Both the position numbers and the translations under genes were made by a program. A stretch of 64,000 nucleotides of DNA from Stutzerimonas stutzeri. GTDB taxonomy: Bacteria; Pseudomonadota; Gammaproteobacteria; Pseudomonadales; Pseudomonadaceae. The number at the start of each line of letters is the position of its first letter. Positions within the stretch are counted from its first letter, which is position 1. Below the pieces are notes generated by a model. The model saw only the letters and a program-made list of their open reading frames with translations, ran no database searches and was not told the origin of the DNA. The stretch spans positions 62,001 to 126,000 of the forward strand of contig NZ_PPXG01000005.1 of the NCBI RefSeq assembly GCF_002909485.1, given 5' to 3'. This document shows, one piece after another, positions 33,855 through 44,549 of the stretch.

Positions 33855-35474
33855 ATGATGCAGCAACTGACTATCCGTACCCGCCTGTTGATACTGGTCG
33901 GGGCGATGCTAACCGCCTGTCTGGTCATCGGCCTGACAGGGCTGAATGCGCAGCAGCGCAGTGTGGCTGGCCTCAACACCGTCTACCTCGATCGTGTCGT
34001 GCCGCTGCGTGACCTCAAGCTTATCGCCGACCTGTATGCGGTGAAGATCGTCGATACCACGCACAAGACGCGCAGCGGGATGCTCAGCTATGGGCAGGCA
34101 CGTGATGACGTGCGCAATGCTCGTGCGGAGATCCGTCGGATCTGGGATGAGTATCTGAGCACTGATCTGATCGAGGCCGAACGCCTGGCGTCCGCTCGTA
34201 TCGAAGCGCTGATGAAAAAGGCGGACGAGCCACTCGACGGCCTTGAGCGCATTCTCGACCGCCACAGCGAGAAGCGTCTGGCAGCGTTCGTCATCAACGA
34301 TCTATATCCGCTGATCGACCCTATTTCCGAAGGCTTCACCCAATTGATCGAGCTGCAGCTGGGCGAAGCGAAGGCCGAGTACGACCAGGCGCTGGCACTG
34401 TATGAACGCAACCGCGTGCTGAATATCGGCCTGTTGTTGGCGCTGCTGATCGGCGGCGGCCTGTTTGCCATGGTGCTGCTACGCAGCATCAGCCGACCGC
34501 TGGAAGAGCTGAAGCAGGCCGCTGCATCGGTTGCCGCCGGCGATCTGAGCCGTACCATCGATTGCCGTGGTCGGGACGAGATCACCGAGGTGCAGCAGTC
34601 GATCCGCCAGATGCAGCAGACATTGCGCAATACGCTGCAGGACATTCAGGGCTCTGCCACGCAGCTGGCTTCGGCGGCCGAGGAGTTGCACGCGGTCACC
34701 CAGCATACCGCCCAGGGCATTCATCAGCAGAACGAGGAAGTGCAGATGGCGGCCACGGCGGTTACCGAGATGTCGGCAGCGGTGGACGAGGTCGCTGGCA
34801 ACGCCAACCGGACGTCCGACGCTTCGCGTGACGCCGAGACTGTCGCCGATGCGGGCCGCCATCAGGTCACCGCGACGCGCCAGACCATTCACCAGCTCAG
34901 CGACCGCTTGCAGCAGTCTGCCGGCACCGTGGCGCGGCTGGCGGAGGAAGCGGCGAGCATCGGCCAGGTCGCCGATGTGATCCGCTCGATTGCCGATCAG
35001 ACCAATCTGCTGGCCTTGAACGCCGCCATTGAAGCGGCTAGGGCCGGCGAGGCCGGGCGCGGCTTCGCGGTGGTCGCCGATGAAGTGCGCAACCTGGCGC
35101 AACGCACGCAGAGTTCGACCCAGGAGATCGAGCGCATGATCGGCGCGATCCAGAGTGCTACCGAGCAGTCGGTGCGCGATATGCAGCAGAGCAGCGAATT
35201 CGCCTCGCGCAGCCAGGCGATGGCCGACGAAGCGGACCAGGCGCTGGGCCTGATTGCCGAGCGGGTGGGACAGATCAACGAGATGAATCTGGTAATCGCC
35301 AGTGCGGCTGAGGAACAGGCGCAGGTCGCCCGCGAGGTGGACCGCAACCTGGTGGCCATTCGTGACATCTCCGAGCAGAGCGCTACTGGTGCGCAGCAGA
35401 CCTCGGTGGCCAGCGACGAGCTGGCACGCCTGGCGACGCACCTCAACCAGCTGGTCGGGCGCTTCCGTCTGTAA
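33855..35474 (+). CDS. Methyl-accepting chemotaxis protein with four-helix-bundle sensor
   Basis: This chemoreceptor of about 539 residues has TM1 at about 10-30 ([20 protein letters not shown]), a periplasmic helical sensor of about 150 residues (4HB_MCP type), and TM2 at about 190-210 ([19 protein letters not shown]). HAMP and the signalling domain follow, with the hairpin tip [20 protein letters not shown] and [20 protein letters not shown]. It has no CheR-binding tail. It signals through CheW/CheA to bias flagellar rotation; the ligand is unknown. Two adjacent ATGs (33855, 33858) follow GGAAAGA. Confidence 0.92.
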   Translation: MMQQLTIRTRLLILVGAMLTACLVIGLTGLNAQQRSVAGLNTVYLDRVVPLRDLKLIADLYAVKIVDTTHKTRSGMLSYGQARDDVRNARAEIRRIWDEYLSTDLIEAERLASARIEALMKKADEPLDGLERILDRHSEKRLAAFVINDLYPLIDPISEGFTQLIELQLGEAKAEYDQALALYERNRVLNIGLLLALLIGGGLFAMVLLRSISRPLEELKQAAASVAAGDLSRTIDCRGRDEITEVQQSIRQMQQTLRNTLQDIQGSATQLASAAEELHAVTQHTAQGIHQQNEEVQMAATAVTEMSAAVDEVAGNANRTSDASRDAETVADAGRHQVTATRQTIHQLSDRLQQSAGTVARLAEEAASIGQVADVIRSIADQTNLLALNAAIEAARAGEAGRGFAVVADEVRNLAQRTQSSTQEIERMIGAIQSATEQSVRDMQQSSEFASRSQAMADEADQALGLIAERVGQINEMNLVIASAAEEQAQVAREVDRNLVAIRDISEQSATGAQQTSVASDELARLATHLNQLVGRFRL

Positions 35475-35582
35475 GGGTGACGCGGTCGGGACATGCGATG
35501 TCGCAATCGGACCGCGAACCTGGCTGCACGAATGCATTCCTATGTACGGAGTTTCCCGATCCGTACTGAACAGGAGTCGCGC

Positions 35583-36590
35583 GTGAAAACAGCCGTGTCC
35601 GCCCTGGCGCTTGCCGCCGGTCTAACCCTCAGCCTGCCACTGCTGGCCGAAAGCCGAGCGGCCTACGGCCCGCAGCTGGAAGGTTTCAGCTATCCGCATC
35701 CGCTCAAGCACTACCGTTTCGAGTCCCAGGGCAAGGCGCTGCAGATGGCCTTCATGGACGTTGCGCCGCCTGGCAAGGCGAACGGTCGCACGACGCTATT
35801 GCTGCATGGCAAGAACTTCTGCGGTGCGACCTGGGAGCGCACCATCGAGGTGCTCAGCGATGCCGGCTACAGGGTGATCGCACCCGATCAGGTCGGCTTC
35901 TGCAGCTCCAGCAAGCCCGAGGGCTATCAGTTCAGCTTCGCCCAACTGGCGCACAATACGCAGGCGCTGCTGGAGCAGGAAAACATCGAACAGGTCACCG
36001 TGATCGGCCACTCCATGGGCGGCATGCTGGCGGCGCGGTTGGCGCTGAACTACCCGCAGCGGGTCGAGCAGCTGGTGCTGGTCAACCCCATCGGCCTGGA
36101 GGACTGGCAGGCCGAAGGCGTACCGTACGCTTCGATCGATCAGCTCTACCAGTCCGAACTCAAGACCGATTTCGACAGCATCAAGGCCTACCAGCAGAAG
36201 TTCTACTACAACGGCAACTGGAAGCCGGAGTACGACCGCTGGGTCGGCATGCTGGCCGGGATGTATGCCGGAAAGGGCAAGGAGCAGGTCGCCTGGAACC
36301 AGGCGCAGACCTCGGAGATGGTTTTCACCCAGCCGGTGATCCATGAGTTTTCACGGATCAAAACGCCGAGCCTGCTGCTGATCGGCGGGCTGGATCGCAC
36401 CGCGCCGGGCGCCAACCGTGCATCGGAGGACGTCGCCAAGCGCCTGGGCAATTATCCGGAACTGGGTCGTCACGCCGCCGCGAAGATTCCGGATGCGACG
36501 CTAGTGGCCTTTCCTGATCTGGGGCATTCCCCCCAGGTCGAGGCACCGGAAGCGTTCCACCGTGCCTTGCTCGAAGGGCTGCAGCGCTAA
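35583..36590 (+). CDS. Exported alpha/beta hydrolase
   Basis: This 335-residue protein has a signal peptide (about 1-20, ending LPLLAES). The alpha/beta-hydrolase domain shows LLLHGKNFCGATWERT, the nucleophile elbow VIGHSMGGMLAARLAL, LLLIGGLDRTAPG with the acid, and FPDLGHSPQVEAPEAF with the histidine. It is a periplasmic or secreted esterase-like enzyme of unknown substrate. The start is GTG at 35583, with CAGGAG upstream; the 30 longer-frame residues look noncoding. REP sequence follows the stop. Confidence 0.85.
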   Translation: MKTAVSALALAAGLTLSLPLLAESRAAYGPQLEGFSYPHPLKHYRFESQGKALQMAFMDVAPPGKANGRTTLLLHGKNFCGATWERTIEVLSDAGYRVIAPDQVGFCSSSKPEGYQFSFAQLAHNTQALLEQENIEQVTVIGHSMGGMLAARLALNYPQRVEQLVLVNPIGLEDWQAEGVPYASIDQLYQSELKTDFDSIKAYQQKFYYNGNWKPEYDRWVGMLAGMYAGKGKEQVAWNQAQTSEMVFTQPVIHEFSRIKTPSLLLIGGLDRTAPGANRASEDVAKRLGNYPELGRHAAAKIPDATLVAFPDLGHSPQVEAPEAFHRALLEGLQR

Positions 36591-36629
36591 GGGGTTCAGC
36601 CGCACTGCCGGGCGACTCACCTCCGTTAC

Positions 36630-36696
36630 GTAGGGTCGGCTTTAGCCCACCGGGAAGTCCCGCGGTGTATCGGCTGGTGGGCTGAACCCACCCTAC
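36630..36696. repeat. REP element, family A, copy 2
   Basis: GTAGGGTCGGCTTTAGCCCACC and, after 23 bases, GGTGGGCTGAACCCACCCTAC form an inverted doublet between two convergent hydrolase genes. It has small mismatches relative to the copy at 29739. Confidence 0.8.
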
Positions 36697-36759
36697 GGCG
36701 AGGTCCGCACCGGGGCGCAGGGCGGCCAACCGTTATCCTCTATCCTCTCGTCGCCAAGC

Positions 36760-37686
36760 CTAACCGCGCCTGGAGATTTCCACAGACGGCTGCGTGGCGG
36801 ATTCCAGCAACGCCTGCAGCGCCCGGCCATAGGCGCCGAGCGCCACACGCAGGCTGTTGTTGTGCGTGCCGCCCTCGACCAGCAAAAGCTGTTTGGGCTG
36901 GCGTGCAGCTTGATACAACTGTTCGCTGAAGCGCGCCGGGACATAGCGGTCTTCGGTGCCGTGGACTACGAGTAACGGCATGCCGATGCGGTCGATCTTC
37001 TTCACCGAGTCGAACTTCTGCGACAGCAGCCAGCGCACCGGCAAGGTAGTGTCGGACACCTCCGTCGCCACGTCCGCCAGCGAGGTGAAGGTCGATTCGA
37101 TGATCAACGCGCGCGCCTCGGCCGGTGTTTCGTCGCGCTCGGCCTGCTGCCCCAGCTCGGACGCCAGATCGACGGCCACTGCGCCGCCAAGCGAATGCCC
37201 GTAGATGAAGCGCTTGCCGGCGTCTGGCTGCAGTTCTTTCAGGCGTTCCCAGCCGATGCGAGCGTCGGCATAGACGCTGCGTTCCGACGGCAGGTCGCCG
37301 AGGCTCTGGCCGAAGCCTCGGTAGTCGATGGCCAGCACGGAGAAGCCCAGCGCGCGCAGCTGCTCCAGGCGGAACAAATGGCCGGTGAGGTTCCAGCGCA
37401 CGCCGTGCAGATAGAGCAGCGCAGGCGCGTCGGCATCGGCAGCCGGCCACCACCAAGCGTGAATATTCTGCTCGTCGCCGAATGCCGAATGGGTCAGCTG
37501 CAATTCTTCGATGCCGCGCGGCAGGCCGCTGAACCAGGAGGCGGTGCCCGGTTCGATACGGAACACCAGCTCGCGCTCTTTCTGTTCGAGCACCGAACAG
37601 CCCACTGGCAGGCCAACGGCGAACAGGGTAATCAGCAGCAGGCAGAGCCGCCGGGTTTTACTTCGGAACAGGAAAAAGCGCTGCAA
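36760..37686 (-). CDS. Alpha/beta hydrolase, lipoprotein-like
   Basis: This 308-residue protein has an N-terminal hydrophobic segment ending VGLPVGC, a plausible lipobox with the cysteine near residue 30. The hydrolase domain has LLYLHGVRWNLTGH, AIDYRGFGQSLGDLPSE, nucleophile elbow IYGHSLGGAVAVDLAS, VVHGTEDRYVP and the histidine in EGGTHNNS. It resembles the BEM46/YfhR-like membrane-anchored serine hydrolases. Substrate unknown. It stands alone; the preceding MFS gene on the same strand is about 130 bases upstream. Confidence 0.83.
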   Translation of the reverse strand: MQRFFLFRSKTRRLCLLLITLFAVGLPVGCSVLEQKERELVFRIEPGTASWFSGLPRGIEELQLTHSAFGDEQNIHAWWWPAADADAPALLYLHGVRWNLTGHLFRLEQLRALGFSVLAIDYRGFGQSLGDLPSERSVYADARIGWERLKELQPDAGKRFIYGHSLGGAVAVDLASELGQQAERDETPAEARALIIESTFTSLADVATEVSDTTLPVRWLLSQKFDSVKKIDRIGMPLLVVHGTEDRYVPARFSEQLYQAARQPKQLLLVEGGTHNNSLRVALGAYGRALQALLESATQPSVEISRRG

Positions 37687-37817
37687 TGTCAGGATCTCGA
37701 AATCAGAAGCTATAGATAGGACCCGCTCGCAGAATGATCTGCAATGCGGGCCTTCGCTTCACTGATTACTGCATGTTGCGCGCCATGGGCGCTGCCAGCG
37801 GACAACCGGCGGCGGAA

Positions 37818-39041
37818 TCAGCAGCAGGTCACCGGGCTCGACTCGGCATTGTTCACCGCGCGCTCGATTTTCCAGGCCCAGGCGAACACCAGCAGGCCGC
37901 CAACGGCCGTAGCCGCGCCGATGTAGCCGGTGGAAGTCCAACCAAAGCCCGCCGTGATCGCCAGGCCGCCGAGCCAGGGCCCAAGCGCATTGGCGACATT
38001 GAAGGCGGCGTGGTTGGAGGCGGCAGCCAGGGTTTGGGCATCCGCCGCGACATCCATCAGATGGGTCTGCAGCGCGGGTGACAGCGACACCATGGTGCCC
38101 ACGGCGAACACTGCCGGAAAGATCGTCCATACCGAGTGCGCCGCCAGCGGAAATACCAGCAACACCAGCGCGCTCCACAACAGCAGCCAGGCGACCGCCT
38201 TGAAGCGCAGCTTATCGAACAGCCAGCCGCCGACCAGATTGCCGACGATGCCCCCGAGGCCGAACGCAGCGAGGGCAAACGGAATCCAGCCGGCGCTGAC
38301 GCCGGTGACTTCCAGTAGCGTGGGTGCCATGTAGCTGAACACACAAAACATCCCGGCGAAGCCAATGGAGCTGATAGCCAGCGCCAGCCAGACCTGCGGC
38401 CGGTTGAAGGCGCGGATTTCGTGCAGCGGGCTATTGCGCGGCTCGTTGCGGTTCAACGGCAGGAACAGCGCCACCAGCAATACCGTCAGCAGGGCGATGG
38501 CGCCGACGAGGGCAAAGGCATAGCGCCAGCTCAGCCATTGCCCGAGCCAGGTGGCCAGCGGGTTGCCGATCAGGATTGCCACCGTCAGCCCCATCAGCAC
38601 GCGCGCTACCGCTTGGGCGCGTTTGTCCGGCGGCACCATGGAGGCGGCTACCAGCATCGCCACGCCGAAATAGGCCCCGTGGGGCAGGCCGGTGATGAAG
38701 CGGAAGATCATCAGCGTCGAATAATCCGGCGCTAGGGCGCTGGCGAAGTTGCCGAGGGCGAAGAAGCCCATCAGCAACAGCAGCAGGTGCCGGCGGAACA
38801 GCCGTGAACCGAGGATCGCCAGCAACGGCGCGCCCACCACTACACCCATGGCATAGGTGCTGATGACGTTGCCGACCTGGGGTTCGCTGATGCCCAACCC
38901 TTCGGCGACGTTTGGCATCAGACCCATGATGGCGAATTCGCCGGTGCCAATGGCGAAGCCGCCCATGGCCAGCGCCAGCTCGAGCAGTAGCACGGCACGG
39001 GCGGAGAGGGGCGGAGTGGCTGCGGTGGCTGGCGCCGTCAT
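37818..39041 (-). CDS. MFS transporter, DHA1 (AraJ/YdhP-like) exporter
   Basis: This 407-residue protein has twelve predicted membrane segments. The DHA1 hallmarks are present: GTGEFAIMGLMPNVAEGLGI in helix 1, the motif A-like GSRLFRRHLLLLLMG between helices 2 and 3, and RFITGLPHGAYFGVAMLVAA in helix 4. These closely resemble the arabinose/purine efflux-like proteins AraJ and YdhP. It probably exports a sugar, nucleoside or drug. No regulator is adjacent. Confidence 0.88.
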   Translation of the reverse strand: MTAPATAATPPLSARAVLLLELALAMGGFAIGTGEFAIMGLMPNVAEGLGISEPQVGNVISTYAMGVVVGAPLLAILGSRLFRRHLLLLLMGFFALGNFASALAPDYSTLMIFRFITGLPHGAYFGVAMLVAASMVPPDKRAQAVARVLMGLTVAILIGNPLATWLGQWLSWRYAFALVGAIALLTVLLVALFLPLNRNEPRNSPLHEIRAFNRPQVWLALAISSIGFAGMFCVFSYMAPTLLEVTGVSAGWIPFALAAFGLGGIVGNLVGGWLFDKLRFKAVAWLLLWSALVLLVFPLAAHSVWTIFPAVFAVGTMVSLSPALQTHLMDVAADAQTLAAASNHAAFNVANALGPWLGGLAITAGFGWTSTGYIGAATAVGGLLVFAWAWKIERAVNNAESSPVTCC

Positions 39042-39406
39042 GGCTACCTCGTTGCGTCGAAAGGGGCGGCTTTATTCATGCTTGCGGGCTCAGGTAAAGC
39101 CCTACTGCCAAAGAAGGAGATCACAGGGTGGTGGGATTGCATTGGCACGTCGGAGTTCGCCCATTGGTGCACCAATGCCTCGACGCAGAGGTGACGTTGG
39201 AACGTGCAGCCGGATAGACGGCTTGCTGGCGCCGGTCTTTTGCCCTTCGATCTTGATTCTGGTCAGGGTGACCGCCGAGTCGGCTCCGTATTTTGCGCGG
39301 CAGATCTCATTTCGTTCTGACCGGCTGAAAGCGTCTCGGTAACCGCCCGGGGTAACTCGACGTCGATCAGCTTCGTGTAGCGCCTCGTGCCGCCTAGGAA
39401 TGCCCC
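39042..39406. other. Divergent intergenic region, MFS and chemoreceptor genes
   Basis: About 365 bases without a gene. I searched for a FliA promoter like the one at 33622 and found none: GCCGAGTC at 39274 has no TAAA at the right distance. No repeat or strong hairpin is apparent. Confidence 0.35.
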
Positions 39407-41428
39407 ATGAAACTCGTCTTTGCCCCTGCCGAACTGCTGATGAACCGGCTCAACTACCCGAGCAAGTTCGCCCTGATCGGCTTGCTGGTATTTCTCGCCT
39501 TCGCCAGCCTGATGTGGACCATAGCCAGTCAGCTCAACCGCACCATCGAGCGTGCCGAGAACGAGCTGGTGGCATCTGCCCTGGCGCGACCGCTGTCCAA
39601 GCTGGTGGAGCTGACTCAGCAGCACCGCGGCGTGTCGGCCATGCTGTTGGGCGGCAATTCCGCCATGGCCGATCGCCGTATCGCGCTGCAAGCTAGCGTC
39701 GATGCAGCCATGGCCGAGATGAACCGCGTGCTGGCCGACGACAAACGTGGCATGCGCGAATGGCAAAACATCGGCCGCGACTGGGACGAGATCAAGCGGA
39801 GCGTGCAGGGCTGGTCGCACCCGCAGAGCTATCAGGCGCATACCGCGCTGATTGGCGAGCTATTGAACTTCCAGACGCTGCTCTCCGATGCTTACGGCCT
39901 GACCTTCGATCCGGAGCCGCAGAGCTATTACCTGATGACCACAGCAGTCAATCGCCTGCCGTTTTTGATCGAGCGGTTGGGTCGTCTGCGCGGCAGTGCA
40001 TCGGCGATGCTAGCCAAGGGTGAGATCAGCGATGAGCAACGCACGGCGTTGATCGTGGTGACCGAGGAGATCCGCTCGGCTACGGTGGAGATGGAGCGCA
40101 GCATGGAAAAGGTCATCGCCCAGCGGCCGGAGCTGCAGACGCAGCTCAACCGAGCGGTGGCGACCCTGCGCGAACGCGGTGAAGCGGTCGACCGCGTGGT
40201 GCAGGGTATGGTGGTACGCGGCGATTTCAGCAGCACCTCATCGGCGCAGTTCTTCGACATGACCACCGAAGCGATTGGCATCGGCTACACGCAAATGTAC
40301 GACGTGCTGCTGCCGAGCCTGGACCAGTTGCTGCAGCAGCGTATCGACGACGCCCGACAGATGCTGCATGGCAACCTCGCCATGCTGCTGGTGGTATTGG
40401 CCTTTATCGGCTATCTCTCGGTGGGTGCGTACCTGTCGGTGATGACCAGCATTCATAGCCTGCGTGACGGCAGTGAGCGGCTTGCCGCTGGCGATCTCAC
40501 TGCGCATATCCAGCTCGCTGCGCGGGACGAGCTGCGATATGTGGCCGGCAGCTTCAACGCCATGGCCGAGTCCATGTGCCAGTTGATCGGCAGCATCAAA
40601 AACAATTCCGACCACGTCGCCGACTCGGCCCGTAACCTGGTGACGGCTTCGGGGCAGATCCATGTCGCCTCGCAATGCCAGAGCGATGCGGCATCGAGCA
40701 TGGCGGCAGCCGTGGAGCAGATGACCGTCGGCATCGAGAGTATCGCGCGCAACGCCGGCGAGGCCGATGCGCTGGCCAATCGCTCGGGCGAACTGTCGCG
40801 CCAGGGTGGCGAGATCGTTGCCGCAGTGGTCGAGGAAATCAGCCAGATCGCCATATCCGTAGGCGACTCAGCGCGCACCGTGGCCGAGCTGGGCGAGCGT
40901 TCCGGGCAGATATCGGCCATCGTCGGAGTAATTGGCGATATCGCTGCACAAACCAACCTGCTGGCGCTGAACGCGGCTATCGAAGCAGCGCGGGCCGGTG
41001 ATCAGGGGCGTGGTTTTGCGGTGGTGGCCGATGAGGTGCGCAAGCTGGCCGAACGCACCGCCAATTCCACCAAGGAAATCGCGCAGATGGTTGCGGCCAT
41101 TCAGCAGGGCACCGAGGGGGCAGTGCAGGGCATGGAGCAGGGCGTGGCGAAGGTCAACGAAGGCGTGGCGCGTGCTCAGCGTGCCGGTGAGGCCATGGGG
41201 GGCATCCGTGACGCGGCCAACCAGGTGCTTTCGACGGTCGCCGAGATTTCCAATGCGCTGCGCGAGCAGAGCGCGGCATCCGCGGAAATCGCCCAGCAGG
41301 TGACCACCATCGCGCGCATGGCCGAGGAAAACGGCGAAGCGGTGGGCGCCAACCACCACACTGCCAGCCGCCTGAGCGACCTGGCCGGCACCCTGCTGGA
41401 CAACGTCAGCCGTTTCAAGGCGAGCTGA
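39407..41428 (+). CDS. Methyl-accepting chemotaxis protein with long helical (NIT-like) sensor
   Basis: This 673-residue chemoreceptor has TM1 at about 23-42 ([20 protein letters not shown]), then a helical periplasmic sensor of about 275 residues including [16 protein letters not shown], reminiscent of NIT-type sensors. TM2 is at about 320-345. HAMP and the signalling domain follow, with the tip [20 protein letters not shown] and [19 protein letters not shown]. There is no CheR pentapeptide. Ligand unknown. Unlike the receptor at 33855 it has no visible FliA promoter. Confidence 0.9.
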   Translation: MKLVFAPAELLMNRLNYPSKFALIGLLVFLAFASLMWTIASQLNRTIERAENELVASALARPLSKLVELTQQHRGVSAMLLGGNSAMADRRIALQASVDAAMAEMNRVLADDKRGMREWQNIGRDWDEIKRSVQGWSHPQSYQAHTALIGELLNFQTLLSDAYGLTFDPEPQSYYLMTTAVNRLPFLIERLGRLRGSASAMLAKGEISDEQRTALIVVTEEIRSATVEMERSMEKVIAQRPELQTQLNRAVATLRERGEAVDRVVQGMVVRGDFSSTSSAQFFDMTTEAIGIGYTQMYDVLLPSLDQLLQQRIDDARQMLHGNLAMLLVVLAFIGYLSVGAYLSVMTSIHSLRDGSERLAAGDLTAHIQLAARDELRYVAGSFNAMAESMCQLIGSIKNNSDHVADSARNLVTASGQIHVASQCQSDAASSMAAAVEQMTVGIESIARNAGEADALANRSGELSRQGGEIVAAVVEEISQIAISVGDSARTVAELGERSGQISAIVGVIGDIAAQTNLLALNAAIEAARAGDQGRGFAVVADEVRKLAERTANSTKEIAQMVAAIQQGTEGAVQGMEQGVAKVNEGVARAQRAGEAMGGIRDAANQVLSTVAEISNALREQSAASAEIAQQVTTIARMAEENGEAVGANHHTASRLSDLAGTLLDNVSRFKAS

Positions 41429-41473
41429 GCATCAGCCCCAGCGACGGCGCCACTCGGCGCCGTCGGACTTGTT

Positions 41474-43348
41474 TCACAGGGGCCAGATCCAGAGGATCGT
41501 CGGCACGGCGCAGAGCACCACCAGAATCGACAGCGGCAGACCAAGCCGCCAATAGTCACCGAAGCGATAGCCGCCCGGCGCCATCACCAGCGTGTTGGAC
41601 TGATGACCGATGGGTGTCAGGAAGGCGCAGGAGGCACCGATTGCCACGGCCATCAGGAACGGATCAGCCGAGACGTCCATCCCACGTGCCAGGCTGATCG
41701 CTACGGGTGCGGCGAGCACCGCGGCGGCAGCGTTGTTGACCACGTTGGAGATCAGCATCACTGCCACCATCAGTAGCGCCAACGTCCCGGCTGGCGGCAG
41801 CGACTGGCCCAGCCCCAGCAGGGTTTCGGCAATCAGTTGTGAGCCCCCGCTGGTTTCCAGCGCCTGGCCGACCGGCAGCATGGCCGCGACCAACACGATG
41901 ACGGGCATGTCGATGCTTTCGTAGATGCCGCCCAGAGGAATCAGTCCGACCAGAATCATCACCAGCGCTCCGGTGACCAATGCAGTGGCGGCTGGCACCA
42001 GGCCGAAAGCGATTGTCGCCAGGGTGATCGCGAAGATGGCGCTGGCCAGCAGCACGTTGCGCGGTGTGGTGATGCTTAGCCCACGGGACGCCAGCGGCAG
42101 GCAGCCCAGGCTGTTGAGACTCGATTGCAGGGCATTCTCACGGGCCTGCAGCAGCAGGATGTCGCCGGATGCGAAACGAATGTTCCCGAGGCGCTGGCGC
42201 AGGCGCTGACCCTGGCGTGCGACAGCCAGCACGTTGACGCCATGGCGCTCGCGCAAATCGAGGCCGGTGGCCGTAGTACCCACCAGCATGGAGCCAGGGG
42301 AGACAATGGCCTCGGCCAGGGTCAGTTCGCCATGCCGGCTCTTGTGAGATTTCTCGGGCTTTTCGGTTTTCTCACCTTGTTCGGCGTTCTCATCCTTGAC
42401 CGCTTGTTCTGCGGCCTGCTGCTCGTCGCGCGCCCTGGCTTCCTGTTCTTCGACATTGGCCGCGAGTTCGACGCCGGTGACGTCGAGCAGGGCCTTGAGG
42501 CTGTCCGAATCTGCTTCCACCAGCAGGATGTCACCCTCGCGCAGCACCTCGTAGGTCGATGGCATGCGCTGGCGCTCGTCGTCGCGCACAAGGGCGATCA
42601 CCTGCACATCGGCCTCGTCCTTCACCGCATCGATCAGCGCGTGCAGGGTGCGCCCTACGTGCTTGCAGCTTTCCGGCACCCGCACTTCGGTGAGGTAGGC
42701 GCTGATCTCGAACAGGTCGCCGTTGCCTTCCTGTTCCTGCCGCCGCGGCACCAACCGCCAGCCGAGCAAGGCGATGAACAGCACGCCGGCGACGGTCACT
42801 GCAGCGCCCACCGGCAGAAAGGCGAACATGCCGAACGGGGCCTCGCCTGCCTCGGCGCGGTAGCCGGCGATGATCAGGTTCGGCGGTGTGCCGATTAGCG
42901 TCAGGGTGCCGCCAAGCAGCGAACCGAACGCCAGCGGCATCAGCAGATACGAGGGCGAACGGCCGCTCTGGCGCGACATCCAGATGGCCACCGGCATGAA
43001 CAGCGCGAGTGCGCCGACATTGTTCATGAAGCCTGAGCTGAGCGCGACGATTCCGGTCAGTGCGGCCACTTGCGCCCATGGCCGCTCGCCGACCTGCATC
43101 AGCCGCCGCGCTACGGAATCCACCACGCCGGCATTGAGCAGTCCGCGGCTGAGGACCAGCACCGCGGCCACCGAGATCACCGCTGGATGGCCGATGCCGG
43201 AGAACACCTCGTCAGCCGGCACCACGCCGGTCAGCGCACAGGCAAGCAGCGCGCCGAGGGCGACCAGGTCGTAGCGCCAGCGATTCCAGACGAACAGCAC
43301 CAGCGTCGCCGCCAGTACGCCAAAGACGATCAGCTGTTCGCCGGTCAT
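41474..43348 (-). CDS. SLC13 family permease with central RCK_C (TrkA-C) domains
   Basis: This 624-residue transporter has about eleven to twelve membrane segments split by a long cytoplasmic loop (about 210-415) holding two TrkA-C/RCK_C modules (FEISAYLTEVRVPESCKHVG; GELTLAEAIVSPGSMLVG) and a charged linker rich in Glu and Lys. The transmembrane signatures GSLLGGTLTLIGTPPNLIIAG and GASCAFLTPIGHQSNTLVMA are those of the SAC1/YfbS group, which moves sulfate, dicarboxylates or other anions with sodium or protons. The start at 43348 has GGAG upstream; the 38 extra codons of the longer frame look noncoding. Confidence 0.87.
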   Translation of the reverse strand: MTGEQLIVFGVLAATLVLFVWNRWRYDLVALGALLACALTGVVPADEVFSGIGHPAVISVAAVLVLSRGLLNAGVVDSVARRLMQVGERPWAQVAALTGIVALSSGFMNNVGALALFMPVAIWMSRQSGRSPSYLLMPLAFGSLLGGTLTLIGTPPNLIIAGYRAEAGEAPFGMFAFLPVGAAVTVAGVLFIALLGWRLVPRRQEQEGNGDLFEISAYLTEVRVPESCKHVGRTLHALIDAVKDEADVQVIALVRDDERQRMPSTYEVLREGDILLVEADSDSLKALLDVTGVELAANVEEQEARARDEQQAAEQAVKDENAEQGEKTEKPEKSHKSRHGELTLAEAIVSPGSMLVGTTATGLDLRERHGVNVLAVARQGQRLRQRLGNIRFASGDILLLQARENALQSSLNSLGCLPLASRGLSITTPRNVLLASAIFAITLATIAFGLVPAATALVTGALVMILVGLIPLGGIYESIDMPVIVLVAAMLPVGQALETSGGSQLIAETLLGLGQSLPPAGTLALLMVAVMLISNVVNNAAAAVLAAPVAISLARGMDVSADPFLMAVAIGASCAFLTPIGHQSNTLVMAPGGYRFGDYWRLGLPLSILVVLCAVPTILWIWPL

Positions 43349-43592
43349 ATGCTTTTCTCCGAGCCGCCAGGAATCCTCAGCACATTGGTGCTGTAAGTCG
43401 GGGCGGTAATGCCATTGGGAACCACGGTGAGATACTGCGCTGGCGTCATCAGAGCCGGCCAATCTGTGTTGGCCTGGCGTAATGGCGCTGTCATAAACAG
43501 ACTGCTGCCGCTGGCCAAAGGTGCCGGCAGGTTATGGCAAAAATCCGCGCTGCGGGGCAAGGTGGCGGCACAATAATTCGAAGGTCGTTGCC

Positions 43593-44549
43593 ATGCCCGA
43601 GTCCGTTTCTTTGCGCTGCACCGATGGTTTCATCCTCGCCGCACAGCTGTGGCGGCCGGCAGGCACTGAGCGCGGTGCGGTGATCCTCAGCTGCGCAACC
43701 GGGGTGTTGTCCCGTTATTACGCACGCTACGCCAGTTTTCTTACCGAGCATGGCTTTACCGCCCTGACCTATGACTTTCGCGGCATCGGCGGCTCGCGGC
43801 CGCAGCGCCTGCGCGACATGCAGATGCGTTGGCGAGACTGGGGTGAATACGATTTCGATGCCGCGGTGCGCTTTATGCGCGAGCGTGATCCGCAAGGGCT
43901 GCTGGTTGCGGTGGGGCACAGCGCCGGTGGCTTTATGCCGGGCTTTGCCGAAGCCGCCAGCGAGGTGGATCGATATCTGAACGTCGCCGGGCAGTACGCC
44001 TATTGGCGCGACTACGCGGCCCAGCGGCGGCTGCGCATGTATGCCAAGTGGCACCTGTTCATGCCTGCGGTGACCCGGCTCTACGGCTATTTCCCCGGGC
44101 GCCGCTTCGGCTGGCTGGAAGATCTGCCGGCAGGTGTCGCGCTCGAGTGGTCCCGGCGCGGCGCGCGGCTGGAAGACAGCTACCCGGCGCACGAGCATGA
44201 ATTGCTGTTCAGCCGCTTCGCCGCGATTCGTGCGCCGATCCTCGCGGTCAGCACCAGCGACGACGAGTTCGCCACGCTGGCGGCCATGCGCCGCGGGCTG
44301 GACTACTTTCGCAACAGCCCACGCCAGCTGGTGCAGCTCAACCCCCGCGCGCTGGGCTTCGAACGCATCGGCCATTTCGGCCTGTTCCATGATCGACACC
44401 GCAACGGTTTCTGGCGTGAGACGCTGGAGTGGATAGCCGAGGGTCGCAATCCCTGGCTGGCCGATGCGGTCATCGAGCCCGGCGCGGCTCCGGAGGGCGA
44501 TGACGCCATTCCCTTCGGCGCTTCGCCGGGCTATAAGCCTCTCCCATGA
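43593..44549 (+). CDS. Alpha/beta hydrolase (COG4757-like)
   Basis: This 318-residue cytoplasmic protein begins MPESVSLRCTDGFILAAQLW. It shows TYDFRGIGGSRPQRL, nucleophile elbow VAVGHSAGGFMPG, AVSTSDDEFATLAAMR and FERIGHFGLFHDRHR with the likely catalytic histidine. It resembles the predicted hydrolases of COG4757. The ATG at 43593 has AAGG upstream; the frame from 43521 is not supported. It overlaps the next gene by 4 bases (ATGA), so the two are co-translated. Confidence 0.83.
   Translation: MPESVSLRCTDGFILAAQLWRPAGTERGAVILSCATGVLSRYYARYASFLTEHGFTALTYDFRGIGGSRPQRLRDMQMRWRDWGEYDFDAAVRFMRERDPQGLLVAVGHSAGGFMPGFAEAASEVDRYLNVAGQYAYWRDYAAQRRLRMYAKWHLFMPAVTRLYGYFPGRRFGWLEDLPAGVALEWSRRGARLEDSYPAHEHELLFSRFAAIRAPILAVSTSDDEFATLAAMRRGLDYFRNSPRQLVQLNPRALGFERIGHFGLFHDRHRNGFWRETLEWIAEGRNPWLADAVIEPGAAPEGDDAIPFGASPGYKPLP

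Noticed and set aside
39241-39300. FliA promoter for the second chemoreceptor
   Set aside because: GCCGAGTC is present, but the -35 position reads GATT instead of TAAA.
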